Counted from the stretch's first letter, positions 16,466-24,261 are shown. The stretch: 25,238 nt of DNA from an uncultured Erysipelotrichaceae bacterium (GCA_900538465.1 UPXV01000035.1:1-25238), one strand, 5' to 3'. Notes: generated by a model not told the origin, from the letters alone. Numbers and translations: made by a program.

Positions 16466-18610
16466 CTATTCTACCATTGATAAAGCTACTCTTTTACGTT
16501 CTAAATCAATTTCATAAACATAAACATCAACAATATCACCAACATTGCAAACATCCAAAGCATGTTTTACTTTTTGATGTGACATCTTTGAAATATGTAC
16601 CAACCCATCATTTTTTAATCCAATATCCACAAAAGCCCCAAAATCAACAACATTTCTTACAACGCCTTGTAATTTCATTCCCACTTTTAAATCATCTATT
16701 TTTAAGACATCTTGTCTTAAAACAGGAGCATTGTATTCATCACGAGGAGAACGATGTGGAGAAACAAATGCATCTAACAAATCATCAAGTAAATAAGAAT
16801 CAAATCCCAATTCCATTTGAACTTTTTCTTTTTGAACTTGATCAATCACTTCTTTAGCATGTTTTGTTCCAATATCGTCTTTTGTTAAGTGTAAATATTG
16901 TAAAAGTGCTAGAGCATCTTGATAATTATCAGGATGAATACTTGTTTCATCAAATTTTTCTTGTCCTGATAAAATACGTAAGAATCCTACTGCCAATTCA
17001 TATGTTTTATCACCTAATTTGCTTACATTCTTAATTTGATCACGAGAAGTAAATTTACCATTGTCCTCACGATATTTAACAATGTTTTTGGCAAGTGACA
17101 TAGAAAGACCAGAGACATATTGAAGTAATGATGGTGAAGCCGTATTGATATTGACACCAACTTGGTTAACAACTTTTTCAACAACAAAGTCTAATTGTTC
17201 TGTGAGTTTCTTTTGATTCATATCATGTTGATATTGTCCTACAGATATTGCTTTCGGTTCAATCTTGACAAGTTCTGCAAGAGGATCCTGTAAACGTCTT
17301 GCGATTGAGACAGCAGATCTTTCTTCAACTTGATAAGTTGGAAATTCTTCTTTAGCAATACTGCTTGCTGAATAAACACTTGCACCTGCTTCAGATACAA
17401 TAACATATTGAACATTCAATTGATATTTTTTTATAAAATCAGCAATAAAACTTTCTGTTTCACGACTTGCTGTTCCATTTCCAATCGCAATAATTTCTAT
17501 TTGATATTTTTGAATCATAGAAAGCAAGACTTTTTCATCATGACTATAGTCTTGTTTTGGAAGCGTAATAAAGACTTTGTTGATGTCTAAGACTTTTCCT
17601 GTTGGATCGATTGCAGCTAACTTACACCCTGTTCTAAATGCAGGATCCACACCTAAAACATAACGATCTTTAAGAGGAGATTGTAAAAGTAAGTTTTCAA
17701 GATTAATAGAAAAGACATGAAGAGCTTGTTCTTGAGCTTTTTCAGTTAACTCACTTCTCACTTCTCTTTCTACAGAAGGAAAAATCAAACGTTTAAAAGC
17801 ATCTTTTACACATTCCATAATCAAATCACTGATATTGGATTCTCTTTTATGCATAACTCCATTATAAATATAGTTTTCAAATCTTTCCGTATCTATTTCA
17901 ATAGAGATTGTTAACACTTTTTCTTTTTCAGCACGATTCATCGCAAGAATACGATGTGGTGCAATAAATTTCACTTTTTCACTATAATCATAATACATTT
18001 GATAAATTCCATCTTCATCAGGATTTTTCTTTTTAACTTGAGATGAAATGATTCCTGTTTTATAAATCATATCTTTGGTATATTTACGATATCTTGCCTC
18101 ATCACTGATTTGTTCAGCAATAATATCTTTGGCACCTTGAATAGCTTCTTCAATTGTTAAAACATCTTCGTTTAAATATTTTTGAGCTTCTAAGTTTAAA
18201 TCAAGTTGTCTTGGAAGTTTTAAAATCGTAAGAGCTAATGGCTCTAAACCTTTGGCTTTTGCTAAAGATGCTTTGGTTTTCTTCTTCTCTTTGAATGGTC
18301 TATAATAATCTTCAACTTCACTTAATTTTTCAGCTTTTAAGATTTGTCCCTTAAGTTCTGGTGTTAATAATCCTTTTTCATCAATTAAACGAATAACATC
18401 TTCTTTACGTTGTTGTAAATTGACTTGGTATTCATAAACTTTTGAAATTTCACGAATTTGATCTTCATTAAGACCACCTGTTCTTTCCTTACGATAACGT
18501 GCAATAAAAGGAACAGTTGCTCCTTCTTCAAGCATAGAAAGAACATTCTCTATTTGATTTTCACGAATAGATAATTCTAATGCAATAGCTTTTATAATTT
18601 CTGTATTCAT
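16466..18610 (-). CDS. tex: Tex-like RNA-binding transcription accessory protein
   Basis: 714 residues, close to the usual length of Tex. It has the helical Tex N-terminal region, a YqgF/RNase H-like fold (about 310-440, with LGVDPAFRTGCKLAAID), helix-hairpin-helix repeats (about 480-560, NINTASPSLLQYVSGL) and a C-terminal S1 domain (about 640-712, GVVRNVVDFGAFVDIGL). Tex binds nucleic acids and is linked to transcription and RNA quality control in the cytoplasm. GGAGG sits 5 nt from the ATG at 18610; the frame extension to 18652 runs into the tRNA terminator and is rejected. The gene starts only 47 nt after a tRNA-Leu gene, with a hairpin between, so its own promoter is not obvious. Confidence 0.93.
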   Translation of the reverse strand: MNTEIIKAIALELSIRENQIENVLSMLEEGATVPFIARYRKERTGGLNEDQIREISKVYEYQVNLQQRKEDVIRLIDEKGLLTPELKGQILKAEKLSEVEDYYRPFKEKKKTKASLAKAKGLEPLALTILKLPRQLDLNLEAQKYLNEDVLTIEEAIQGAKDIIAEQISDEARYRKYTKDMIYKTGIISSQVKKKNPDEDGIYQMYYDYSEKVKFIAPHRILAMNRAEKEKVLTISIEIDTERFENYIYNGVMHKRESNISDLIMECVKDAFKRLIFPSVEREVRSELTEKAQEQALHVFSINLENLLLQSPLKDRYVLGVDPAFRTGCKLAAIDPTGKVLDINKVFITLPKQDYSHDEKVLLSMIQKYQIEIIAIGNGTASRETESFIADFIKKYQLNVQYVIVSEAGASVYSASSIAKEEFPTYQVEERSAVSIARRLQDPLAELVKIEPKAISVGQYQHDMNQKKLTEQLDFVVEKVVNQVGVNINTASPSLLQYVSGLSMSLAKNIVKYREDNGKFTSRDQIKNVSKLGDKTYELAVGFLRILSGQEKFDETSIHPDNYQDALALLQYLHLTKDDIGTKHAKEVIDQVQKEKVQMELGFDSYLLDDLLDAFVSPHRSPRDEYNAPVLRQDVLKIDDLKVGMKLQGVVRNVVDFGAFVDIGLKNDGLVHISKMSHQKVKHALDVCNVGDIVDVYVYEIDLERKRVALSMVE

Positions 18611-18618
18611 ATTTTCCT

Positions 18619-18648
18619 CCAAAATAAAAACATTGTCTAAACAATGTT
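18619..18648 (-). terminator. Hairpin between the tRNA-Leu array and tex
   Basis: AACATTGT (18629-18636) and ACAATGTT (18641-18648) form a perfect 8-bp stem with a 4-nt loop. On the minus strand it is followed by TTTATTTT and then by the GGAGG of tex. It is probably a tRNA operon terminator, but since tex has no visible promoter of its own it may be leaky or act as an attenuator. Confidence 0.65.
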
Positions 18649-18656
18649 GCATTCTT

Positions 18657-18742
18657 TGGTGCAGCTGATGAGACTTGAACTCACATGGATATTATCCACT
18701 ACCGCCTGAAGATAGCGTGTCTACCAGTTCCACCACAGCTGC
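18657..18742 (-). tRNA. tRNA-Leu(CAG)
   Basis: 86 nt with encoded CCA. The acceptor stem GCAGCTG pairs perfectly with CAGCTGC, discriminator A. The anticodon loop is TTCAGGC, anticodon CAG, closed by CTATC/GGTAG. A long variable arm (GGATAATATCC region) is typical of class II tRNAs, and the T loop is TTCAAGT. It is the last copy of the array before the terminator. Confidence 0.95.
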
Positions 18743-18932
18743 AAATTTATATATTTTATGGTGCGGATGATGAGATTTGAACTCACACAGACGTACGTCT
18801 ACTACCCCCTCAAGATAGCGTGTCTACCAGTTCCACCACAGCTGCAAATTTATATATTTTATGGTGCGGATGATGAGATTTGAACTCACACAGACGTACG
18901 TCTACTACCCCCTCAAGATAGCGTGTCTACCA
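18709..18932. repeat. Perfect 121-bp direct repeat, 103-bp period, within the tRNA-Leu array
   Basis: 18709-18829 is identical, base for base, to 18812-18932. The repeat runs from the anticodon region of one tRNA, through its 5' end and the spacer, into the next tRNA. The flanking bases differ (g/c at 18708/18811 and g/t at 18830/18933). The pattern is what a tandem duplication through unequal recombination between tRNA-Leu(CAG) and tRNA-Leu(GAG) would leave, with crossover in the shared block aagatagcgtgtctacca. Confidence 0.95.
18759..18845 (-). pseudogene. Chimeric tRNA-Leu(GAG), probably defective
   Basis: 87 nt with encoded CCA and anticodon GAG (loop TTGAGGG). Its 5' part up to the D arm (GCAGCTG, AACTGG) is that of tRNA-Leu(CAG), while the anticodon loop, variable arm, T arm and 3' end (CATCCGC) are those of tRNA-Leu(GAG). 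As a result acceptor pairs 3-70 (A-C) and 5-68 (C-U) are mismatched; the other five pair. The anticodon, variable and T stems are intact. Processing or charging may be impaired; whether it is functional cannot be told from sequence. Confidence 0.85.
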
Positions 18933-18947
18933 TTCCACCACATCCGC
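18862..18947 (-). tRNA. tRNA-Leu(GAG)
   Basis: 86 nt with encoded CCA. The acceptor stem GCGGATG/CATCCGC is perfect, discriminator A. Anticodon GAG lies in loop TTGAGGG with stem CTATC/GGTAG. The variable arm has stem AGAC/GTCT with loop GTAC, and the T arm carries TTCAAAT. First gene of the array, about 14 nt from its -10 box. Confidence 0.95.
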
Positions 18948-18960
18948 AGTTTGCTTTAAC

Positions 18961-18990
18961 ATTATAACATAAAATATCTTCTATAATCAA
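18961..18990 (-). promoter_or_regulatory. Promoter of the tRNA-Leu array
   Basis: On the minus strand TGTTATAAT gives a consensus extended -10 (TATAAT at 18961-18966), with TTGATT (18985-18990) 18 nt upstream. Transcription would begin about 7 nt before the first tRNA. Confidence 0.7.
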
Positions 18991-19019
18991 TAAGAAATAG
19001 GGATTAACCCTATTTCTTA
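18991..19019 (-). terminator. Terminator of the PepV-like gene
   Basis: A perfect 12-bp stem (18991-19002 with 19008-19019) with a 5-nt loop contains the TAG stop of the dipeptidase gene (19010-19012). The following tract on the minus strand, TTGATTATAG, is weakly U-rich and doubles as the -35 of the tRNA promoter, so some read-through into the tRNA genes is possible. Confidence 0.65.
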
Positions 19020-20380
19020 ATTAAATCATATAATGCCTTTGCATAAATTGCAGTAGCTTTCATCAAATCATCAATAGAAATTTCTTCATTGTTTTGATGA
19101 ATTTTATTATCAGTTCCAGGGAATTCAACACCAAAAGCAACACAATTTGGCATTGATTTCGCATAGGTTCCACCACCAATAGCTTGTGGAAGATGATCAT
19201 GATCACCAGTAAACTCTACATAAGCATTATGTAATGTTTGAACCAAATCACTTTTTGGATCTATATATAATACTTTCCCTAATTCATGTTCTTCACTTAA
19301 GCCATATGTTTTCAAACATTTTTTGATAGGTGTTGTTAATTGTTCATCAGTAACTTCATGAGGAACTCTCATATCTACAACCATATTAACATAACCGTCT
19401 TTATAGTTTAAAACACCTAAATTCATTGTTAAATCACCCATCATTCCTCGATAAGCAATTCCTAAATTCTTCCCATAATGATCATTAAAGAAATATTGAT
19501 CAATAAAATGAACCAATTGATTTTGAGAAATTGTTGCTAAATAATGACACATATAAGTTGCAGCATTTGTTCCTTGTTCTGGTGTAGAAGCATGTGCTGA
19601 TTTTCCTACAAGAGTCAATTTTGTATGATTTCCTTCTTCTTCAACTGTTCCTTTTAAATGATTGTCTTCTAAAAACTTCATAAATGATTCTTTATATTGT
19701 TTATAATGTCCTTCAATATAAACCTCACAAGTTTCAGGTACAATATTAGAACGTGTACCTGAATAAATTCCAATGATTCCTGCCTTTTCAATATCACCAG
19801 TTATCTTAAAATTAACTCCAGCTTTTTCACCAAAAACAACTGGGAATTCAGCATCAGGAGTAAATCCCATTTGAGGGTATGGTTTTTTCTTAAAATAATA
19901 TTTCATGCATTTAGAGCCATTTTCTTCATTACATCCAAAAATAACTCTTGTTTTCATTTTTACAGGCAAATCCAATTCATGGATGATTTTAGCTGCATAA
20001 TATCCAGCAATTAATGGTCCTTTATCATCAGCGACTCCTCTTCCAAATAATTTACCATCTTTGATTGTCACATGATAAGGGTCTGTATCCCATCCTTGTG
20101 GATTACAAGGGACAACATCTAAATGACCTAAAATCCCAAAAGCTGCATCTTCATCACCAATATCAATATGTCCTGCATATCCATCTACATTCTCACATTC
20201 AAATCCATCACGCTTTCCAATTGCCAACATTGCATCCAATGCTTCACGGCATGCAGCACCAAAAGGCTGTCCTTCGTTTGCAGATGCAACATCTAAAACT
20301 GAAGGTATTGCGCAAAGTGTTTGAATATCATGAATGATATCTTCTTTTCTTTTTAAAACTTCTGCTAAAAAATCGATCAT
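19010..20380 (-). CDS. pepV: M20 family dipeptidase (PepV-like)
   Basis: 456 residues, the usual size of PepV/Sapep enzymes, cytoplasmic zinc dipeptidases that cleave short peptides from their N-terminus. Expected zinc and catalytic residues are present: His86 and Asp88 in GHLDVVP, Asp118/Asp119 in GRGVADDKG, Glu152/Glu153 in NEENGS, with the PDAEFPV segment near 175. A lid/dimerisation region with the GKSAHASTPEQG loop follows in the second half. The start at 20380 has GAGGTG upstream; the in-frame ATG at 20437 lies beyond the likely -10 box and is rejected. Monocistronic, divergent from the NUDIX gene. It probably completes degradation of imported or turned-over peptides. Confidence 0.92.
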   Translation of the reverse strand: MIDFLAEVLKRKEDIIHDIQTLCAIPSVLDVASANEGQPFGAACREALDAMLAIGKRDGFECENVDGYAGHIDIGDEDAAFGILGHLDVVPCNPQGWDTDPYHVTIKDGKLFGRGVADDKGPLIAGYYAAKIIHELDLPVKMKTRVIFGCNEENGSKCMKYYFKKKPYPQMGFTPDAEFPVVFGEKAGVNFKITGDIEKAGIIGIYSGTRSNIVPETCEVYIEGHYKQYKESFMKFLEDNHLKGTVEEEGNHTKLTLVGKSAHASTPEQGTNAATYMCHYLATISQNQLVHFIDQYFFNDHYGKNLGIAYRGMMGDLTMNLGVLNYKDGYVNMVVDMRVPHEVTDEQLTTPIKKCLKTYGLSEEHELGKVLYIDPKSDLVQTLHNAYVEFTGDHDHLPQAIGGGTYAKSMPNCVAFGVEFPGTDNKIHQNNEEISIDDLMKATAIYAKALYDLIKK

Positions 20381-20398
20381 ATAATCACCTCGTGGATT

Positions 20399-20407
20399 AT
20401 TATACCA
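20399..20407 (-). promoter_or_regulatory. Putative extended -10 promoter of the PepV-like gene
   Basis: On the minus strand TGGTATAAT is a full extended -10 match, 18 nt upstream of the start codon. No convincing -35 box is present. The very short leader carries only the ribosome binding site. Confidence 0.5.
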
Positions 20408-20430
20408 AACATTTGAATAAAACGATACAT

Positions 20431-20458
20431 TTTTCACAAAAAGTGGTATGATTATATT
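20431..20458 (+). promoter_or_regulatory. Weak promoter candidate of the NUDIX gene
   Basis: TTTTCA (20431-20436) and TATATT (20453-20458) are separated by 16 nt. Matches are 4/6 and 5/6, so this is a tentative call. Confidence 0.3.
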
Positions 20459-20477
20459 AAATAAAGGAGCTGAAACT

Positions 20478-20900
20478 ATGGAAAATATCAGATTTCATAT
20501 TACTGTGAAGGGAATTGTCATTTATGATAATAAAGTCTTAATCTTAAAACGGGTTCGGCCTTCTAGTGATGGTCTTGGTTATTGGGAACTTCCTGGAGGG
20601 GGCTTGGAATATGGTGAAACACCACATCAAGCATTAATAAGAGAATTAAAAGAAGAGACAAATCTTGATATTAAAATATTAAAACCAGTTTATACTTTTA
20701 CAGCGATTCGGCCAGATTATCAAACTGTTGGTATTGGTTTTTTATCAATTCCAACGAATAATCATGTCATAATCTCTGAGGAACATACTGATTATAAGTT
20801 TGTCACAAGTATTGAACTGAAAAATTATCTTGATGAAAAAATCTATAACGACATTATCTATACTTTACAAGAATATGAAAATATGAATTTGGGTGAATAG
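20478..20900 (+). CDS. NUDIX hydrolase
   Basis: 140 residues. The Nudix box is clear: Gly41, Glu47, then REL-K-EE at 55-60, with Asn62 where glycine is usual and Leu63 at the hydrophobic position. Such enzymes hydrolyse nucleoside diphosphate derivatives using Mg2+; a single small domain of this type is common in nucleotide-pool cleaning enzymes, but the substrate cannot be predicted here. The ATG at 20478 has AAAGGAG upstream at good distance; the in-frame ATG at 20448 has none. It stands alone on the plus strand between two minus-strand units and ends in a shared terminator. Confidence 0.9.
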   Translation: MENIRFHITVKGIVIYDNKVLILKRVRPSSDGLGYWELPGGGLEYGETPHQALIRELKEETNLDIKILKPVYTFTAIRPDYQTVGIGFLSIPTNNHVIISEEHTDYKFVTSIELKNYLDEKIYNDIIYTLQEYENMNLGE

Positions 20901-20932
20901 TTCAAAAAAAGGAATCTAAATATGAGTTAACA

Positions 20933-20961
20933 AAAAAATCAAGAATTAATCTTGATTTTTT
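20933..20961. terminator. Bidirectional terminator between NUDIX and surface protein genes
   Basis: A perfect 12-bp stem (20933-20944 with 20950-20961) with a 5-nt loop. The stem ends are A6/T6, so it gives a U-tract in both directions. The TAA stop of the minus-strand surface protein gene (20946-20948) is in the loop. Confidence 0.85.
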
Positions 20962-22265
20962 CTGTCATAATAATCTTTAATTGCTGAGATTGATTTCTTT
21001 TTGAAACTAAAATATAAATAAGCTAAGCTTGCTGTTGTTATAGCAAAAACAGCAGTTGTTCCAATAAATACATAAGTTAATGTGTTATTGTTTTTTTCAG
21101 CCATTGGTACATATTTTTGTAAAGTTCCTTCTGTTCCTTCATAAGAATATAAAGATTTTTCACCAGCATCATTCATCAAATAAACAACGCTATAATTTTT
21201 ATGTTCCTCATCTTCAAATGACCATCCTGAAATCTCTGTTTCGCCAATTTTTACAGTTGCTGATTTCAATCCCTCTAATCCCTTTAAATCTTTTGGAGCA
21301 TCTAAAAGAATATAAGATTTTCCATTCACTGAAACTGTTTCAAATTTTCTAACAGCATTCCCATCCTCAAGAACATAAAATCCATTTTCTTGTTTATCAT
21401 TTTGTAAATAAACTAATGTTAAACCAAGACTTTCACTTTTTAATGCAGTGACTTCTTTCCCATCAATTGTCGCTTTTGTTGGTTCAAAACCTTTTGGAGT
21501 TTCTACTTTTGATAAATCATTTAAAACACCTAAATTTTGATCCCCAAGTTTTAAGAAAACAGATGGTTTTTCAGTTACATATACACTTATTGTATATGTT
21601 TTTTTAGCCCCATTTTCTGCTTTAACAGTAATAACGATATTGTTTTCTCCAATCTTTAGTTCATGTTCCCCTGTTCCAGAAACAGAAGCTTTTGAATCTT
21701 TTGCTTTAGCATTGATAGAGATTTTTTGAACATCACTTGTTAATTCAACTTTATATGAAGTCTTACTTGCAGAAAATTCTGGAGACAACGTTCCTGCTGA
21801 AACACTTAATGAAGATAAATTATTTTCTTTAGAGCGTGTATCTTCTTTTGCAGGTGTTGTTGGTGTTGATGTTCCACCACTTGTTCCTGAACCACCACTA
21901 GATGGAGTTTTAATTGCAACTGAAACTGTTTTACTACCAGTTACAGCACTTTCATCAGAAGCTGTAACATCATCAGCAATTACAGTAACAGTCGTTGTTC
22001 CAGATTGACCAGCAGTTACATTGACTGATCCACTACCATCGGCAAATAATGTTGAACTAGTTGCTGAACCATTCGAAACAGAAACATTAAATTTACCTGC
22101 TCCGCTAACAGAGACAGTCACTTTAAAAGTTTCGCCTGGCGAAACACTGGATTTACTTGCGGAAACACTAAACCCTGCAGCAAAAACATTAAAACAACTT
22201 AACGATAAAGAAACTGTTATGGCTAAAGAAACCAAAGCAATTTTCATAATTTTTTTAATTTTCAT
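20946..22265 (-). CDS. Secreted, membrane-anchored beta-sandwich protein (cadherin-like domain)
   Basis: 439 residues. A signal peptide (1 to about 30, ending FAA) is followed by an Ig-like sandwich (about 31-119, SVSPGETFKVTVSVSG), a Gly/Ser/Thr/Pro linker (about 120-140), a cadherin-like beta-sandwich domain (about 149-232, LSSLSVSAGTLSPEFS to YTISVYV), and a further beta-rich part of about 145 residues. A TM at about 395-420 and a basic cytoplasmic tail (KKKSISAIKDYY) follow, so it is a type I membrane protein with the domains outside and no LPxTG sorting signal. It starts 13 nt after the dockerin autolysin, with a GGGGGA ribosome binding site, so it is co-transcribed. The first domain resembles cohesin-like folds only in a general way; a dockerin-binding role is speculation. 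Confidence 0.83.
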   Translation of the reverse strand: MKIKKIMKIALVSLAITVSLSLSCFNVFAAGFSVSASKSSVSPGETFKVTVSVSGAGKFNVSVSNGSATSSTLFADGSGSVNVTAGQSGTTTVTVIADDVTASDESAVTGSKTVSVAIKTPSSGGSGTSGGTSTPTTPAKEDTRSKENNLSSLSVSAGTLSPEFSASKTSYKVELTSDVQKISINAKAKDSKASVSGTGEHELKIGENNIVITVKAENGAKKTYTISVYVTEKPSVFLKLGDQNLGVLNDLSKVETPKGFEPTKATIDGKEVTALKSESLGLTLVYLQNDKQENGFYVLEDGNAVRKFETVSVNGKSYILLDAPKDLKGLEGLKSATVKIGETEISGWSFEDEEHKNYSVVYLMNDAGEKSLYSYEGTEGTLQKYVPMAEKNNNTLTYVFIGTTAVFAITTASLAYLYFSFKKKSISAIKDYYDRKNQD

Positions 22266-22278
22266 TTCTTTTCCCCCG

Positions 22279-24108
22279 TTAGAACAATTTATTTGTTCCC
22301 ATAATATGATTTTTAATCTTAATATAGTCTAATGATGAAACTTTTCCATCTCCATTCACATCTGCACGAACTAATGAATCACCACTCAAAACCTTGGTTT
22401 GCATAATATGATTTTTAATTTGAATATAATCCAATGATGAAACCTTTCCATCTCCATTCACATCACCAGTATAATAAGATGGAACTTTTACACTCCCTTG
22501 ATTGATTACTGTCACACCACTTGCAGGAATATAATAATAATCTTTTGAAAAGTCATATCTTGCATCCCATTGAGTATCAGTTCTAGATGCATTTAAAGCT
22601 GTATCTGATTGAATTTTATACCATTTATTACCAGAAGCATCTGTAATAGTATCTAAAATAATAACAGCCAAATCATATGTACGAGGACTCGTAACATTAT
22701 TTGTCTTAGCACCAAGTGTATGAATAACAGGTGCGGAATAAGAGGCATCTTTATAAAGCTTATAATTTTTTTGAACACCATTAATAACACCTAATGTATA
22801 ACGTCCATAATCATTACCAACATTATAATAGTAATAGACTGAGGCTGCTTTTTCACCCCAATAAGGATCAGATGCATAACGGACATTGACTCCACCAGCC
22901 TTATCTCCTAAATAACCACCATTATAACGCCAATCTTCATTGTCTAAATAACCACTAGAAATGAATTTTTCAGCATGATATTTAATACTATCAGATGCTG
23001 TTGCATAGCCATTTGCACCATAATATGGATTGTTATCTCCAGCACCATGTCCAAATAGATTGTTTTTATCCCTTGCAATTTTACTTGTACCCCATGAACT
23101 TTCATTCCCTGATACACCATACATCAGTAATGAATTAACACCATATGTATTTTGATAATCTATATAATACTGCCCTAATCCTTTCATTTTAGAATCACTA
23201 GATCCAACTTTATCATTTGTTATGGAATCGAAATTTCCTGCAACCAATGTAGAAGTTGATCTATGTGATAAATATTGATAATAGTTATAATATGGATTTG
23301 ATGCATTCACTGCATGTGATTTATCATTATTTTTATAATCATTAATCATTGTTGGATAACTTGAATAAAAATAATGCCCATCATAACTATAATAATGTGT
23401 ACCATTGGTTAAATAATTCAAAGCATAACCCACACGATAAGTATTACTAGCATTTGAACTTCCATAGTAAAACTTATGATATAAATAATCCCCATCAACA
23501 TAATAGTATGAAATATTTGCATCATTATAATCGACAACTGTAACATCTTCTGGATGAAAATCCATAACAATACCTGCCTGCATAGCGCGCACTTTGCCAT
23601 TAACTGTTCCAAGATAGGCAGCGTCTTTAGCATATGATCCTGTTGTATAACCATCATATCCTGGATTACTTACGTTATCATATGTTAAGTAAGAATTTCC
23701 CGTGATAGGTGATTCAGATTTAAGATAAACAACTCCATAAGAAATATCTCTTGTTGATTCTTCTAAAGCATATGTTGTAGAAGAACGGTATGCTTGTTTC
23801 TTGGCTAAAGCTTGTTGGGCTTTATCTTTTGTTTCATAAGTTGCAACAACTTCTTTATCATCACCTTTTCCAGCAACAATGTTATATTCTTTTGTTGACT
23901 CTTCAATCTTAGAATCATCACTATCTATATCATCAAAATGAATAATCTTAGAATTTCCATTTTCATCTATGATTGTAAAATAATCTGTCAATTCAGGTCC
24001 AGTATTGGCATTTTCCTTCTTATCCTTTGCATGAACACTTAACGTTGAAGAAGCAAGAGCCAATGACAACGCGACTAAACTCAATCCAGTAATTCTTTTT
24101 ATTTTCAT
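22279..24108 (-). CDS. GH73-type N-acetylglucosaminidase with SH3-like and dockerin domains
   Basis: 609 residues, secreted peptidoglycan hydrolase. A signal peptide ends near residue 27 (SVHA/KD). Residues about 120-280 are Tyr/Asn-rich and precede the glucosaminidase core (about 290-430), which shows GNESSWGTSKIARDKNNLFG with the probable catalytic Glu336. Residues about 436-535 look like an SH3-type cell wall region. The C-terminus (547-609) is a type I dockerin: two copies of DVNGDGKVSSLDYI with KNHIM (549-569 and 583-603), each with the calcium-binding Asp/Asn/Asp set. A GGAGGTG site precedes the ATG at 24108. It is followed 13 nt later by a membrane-anchored surface protein, which makes the pair a candidate docking system. 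Its substrate is presumably the cell's own wall. Confidence 0.9.
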   Translation of the reverse strand: MKIKRITGLSLVALSLALASSTLSVHAKDKKENANTGPELTDYFTIIDENGNSKIIHFDDIDSDDSKIEESTKEYNIVAGKGDDKEVVATYETKDKAQQALAKKQAYRSSTTYALEESTRDISYGVVYLKSESPITGNSYLTYDNVSNPGYDGYTTGSYAKDAAYLGTVNGKVRAMQAGIVMDFHPEDVTVVDYNDANISYYYVDGDYLYHKFYYGSSNASNTYRVGYALNYLTNGTHYYSYDGHYFYSSYPTMINDYKNNDKSHAVNASNPYYNYYQYLSHRSTSTLVAGNFDSITNDKVGSSDSKMKGLGQYYIDYQNTYGVNSLLMYGVSGNESSWGTSKIARDKNNLFGHGAGDNNPYYGANGYATASDSIKYHAEKFISSGYLDNEDWRYNGGYLGDKAGGVNVRYASDPYWGEKAASVYYYYNVGNDYGRYTLGVINGVQKNYKLYKDASYSAPVIHTLGAKTNNVTSPRTYDLAVIILDTITDASGNKWYKIQSDTALNASRTDTQWDARYDFSKDYYYIPASGVTVINQGSVKVPSYYTGDVNGDGKVSSLDYIQIKNHIMQTKVLSGDSLVRADVNGDGKVSSLDYIKIKNHIMGTNKLF

Positions 24109-24125
24109 TCAAACACCTCCCGCAT
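24105..24125 (-). CDS. Six-codon leader ORF overlapping the autolysin start
   Basis: ATG at 24125-24123 encodes MREVFE and stops at TGA (24107-24105), which overlaps the autolysin start codon as ATGA. A full AAGGAG lies 5 nt upstream of this ATG, and the autolysin GGAGG lies within the leader. This could couple or regulate translation, or be chance. No regulatory residue run (such as a repeated rare codon) is present. Confidence 0.3.
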   Translation of the reverse strand: MREVFE

Positions 24126-24153
24126 ATATACTCCTTAGAGTCATATCAATTTT

Positions 24154-24182
24154 ATTATACAACAAAAATCACTACCATTCAA
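24154..24182 (-). promoter_or_regulatory. Promoter of the autolysin-surface protein operon
   Basis: On the minus strand TTGAAT (24177-24182) and TATAAT (24154-24159) are separated by 17 nt. Transcription would start near 24147, giving a leader of about 39 nt that contains two Shine-Dalgarno-like sites. Confidence 0.65.
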
Positions 24183-24234
24183 TGTTATGACAATTATTTC
24201 GATATTTTCATCATAAATATGTCATATTATGGAA

Positions 24235-24261
24235 AAAGATAGAAAACGAATTTCTATCTTT
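24235..24261 (-). terminator. Terminator of metAA
   Basis: A perfect 11-bp stem (24235-24245 with 24251-24261) with a 5-nt loop is followed on the minus strand by CTTTTTCC-type sequence. The TAG stop of metAA (24254-24256) is inside the stem. Confidence 0.75.

Noticed and set aside
16450..16857. Plus-strand His/Gln-rich ORF of 135 codons opposite tex
   Set aside because: Composition mirrors the S1 coding region on the other strand; no promoter or ribosome binding site seen.
18657..18947. CRISPR array or other regular short repeat
   Set aside because: The repeats are full tRNA-Leu genes with stems, anticodons and CCA ends, not short repeats with unique spacers.
20065..20337. His-rich plus-strand ORF opposite the PepV-like gene
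   Set aside because: Antisense shadow; the low-complexity composition reflects codons of the real gene.
22021..22332. Plus-strand ORF opposite the surface protein signal peptide and Ig-like domain
   Set aside because: It looks protein-like because the Thr/Ser/Val-rich minus-strand repeats are open in several frames; no Shine-Dalgarno precedes it.
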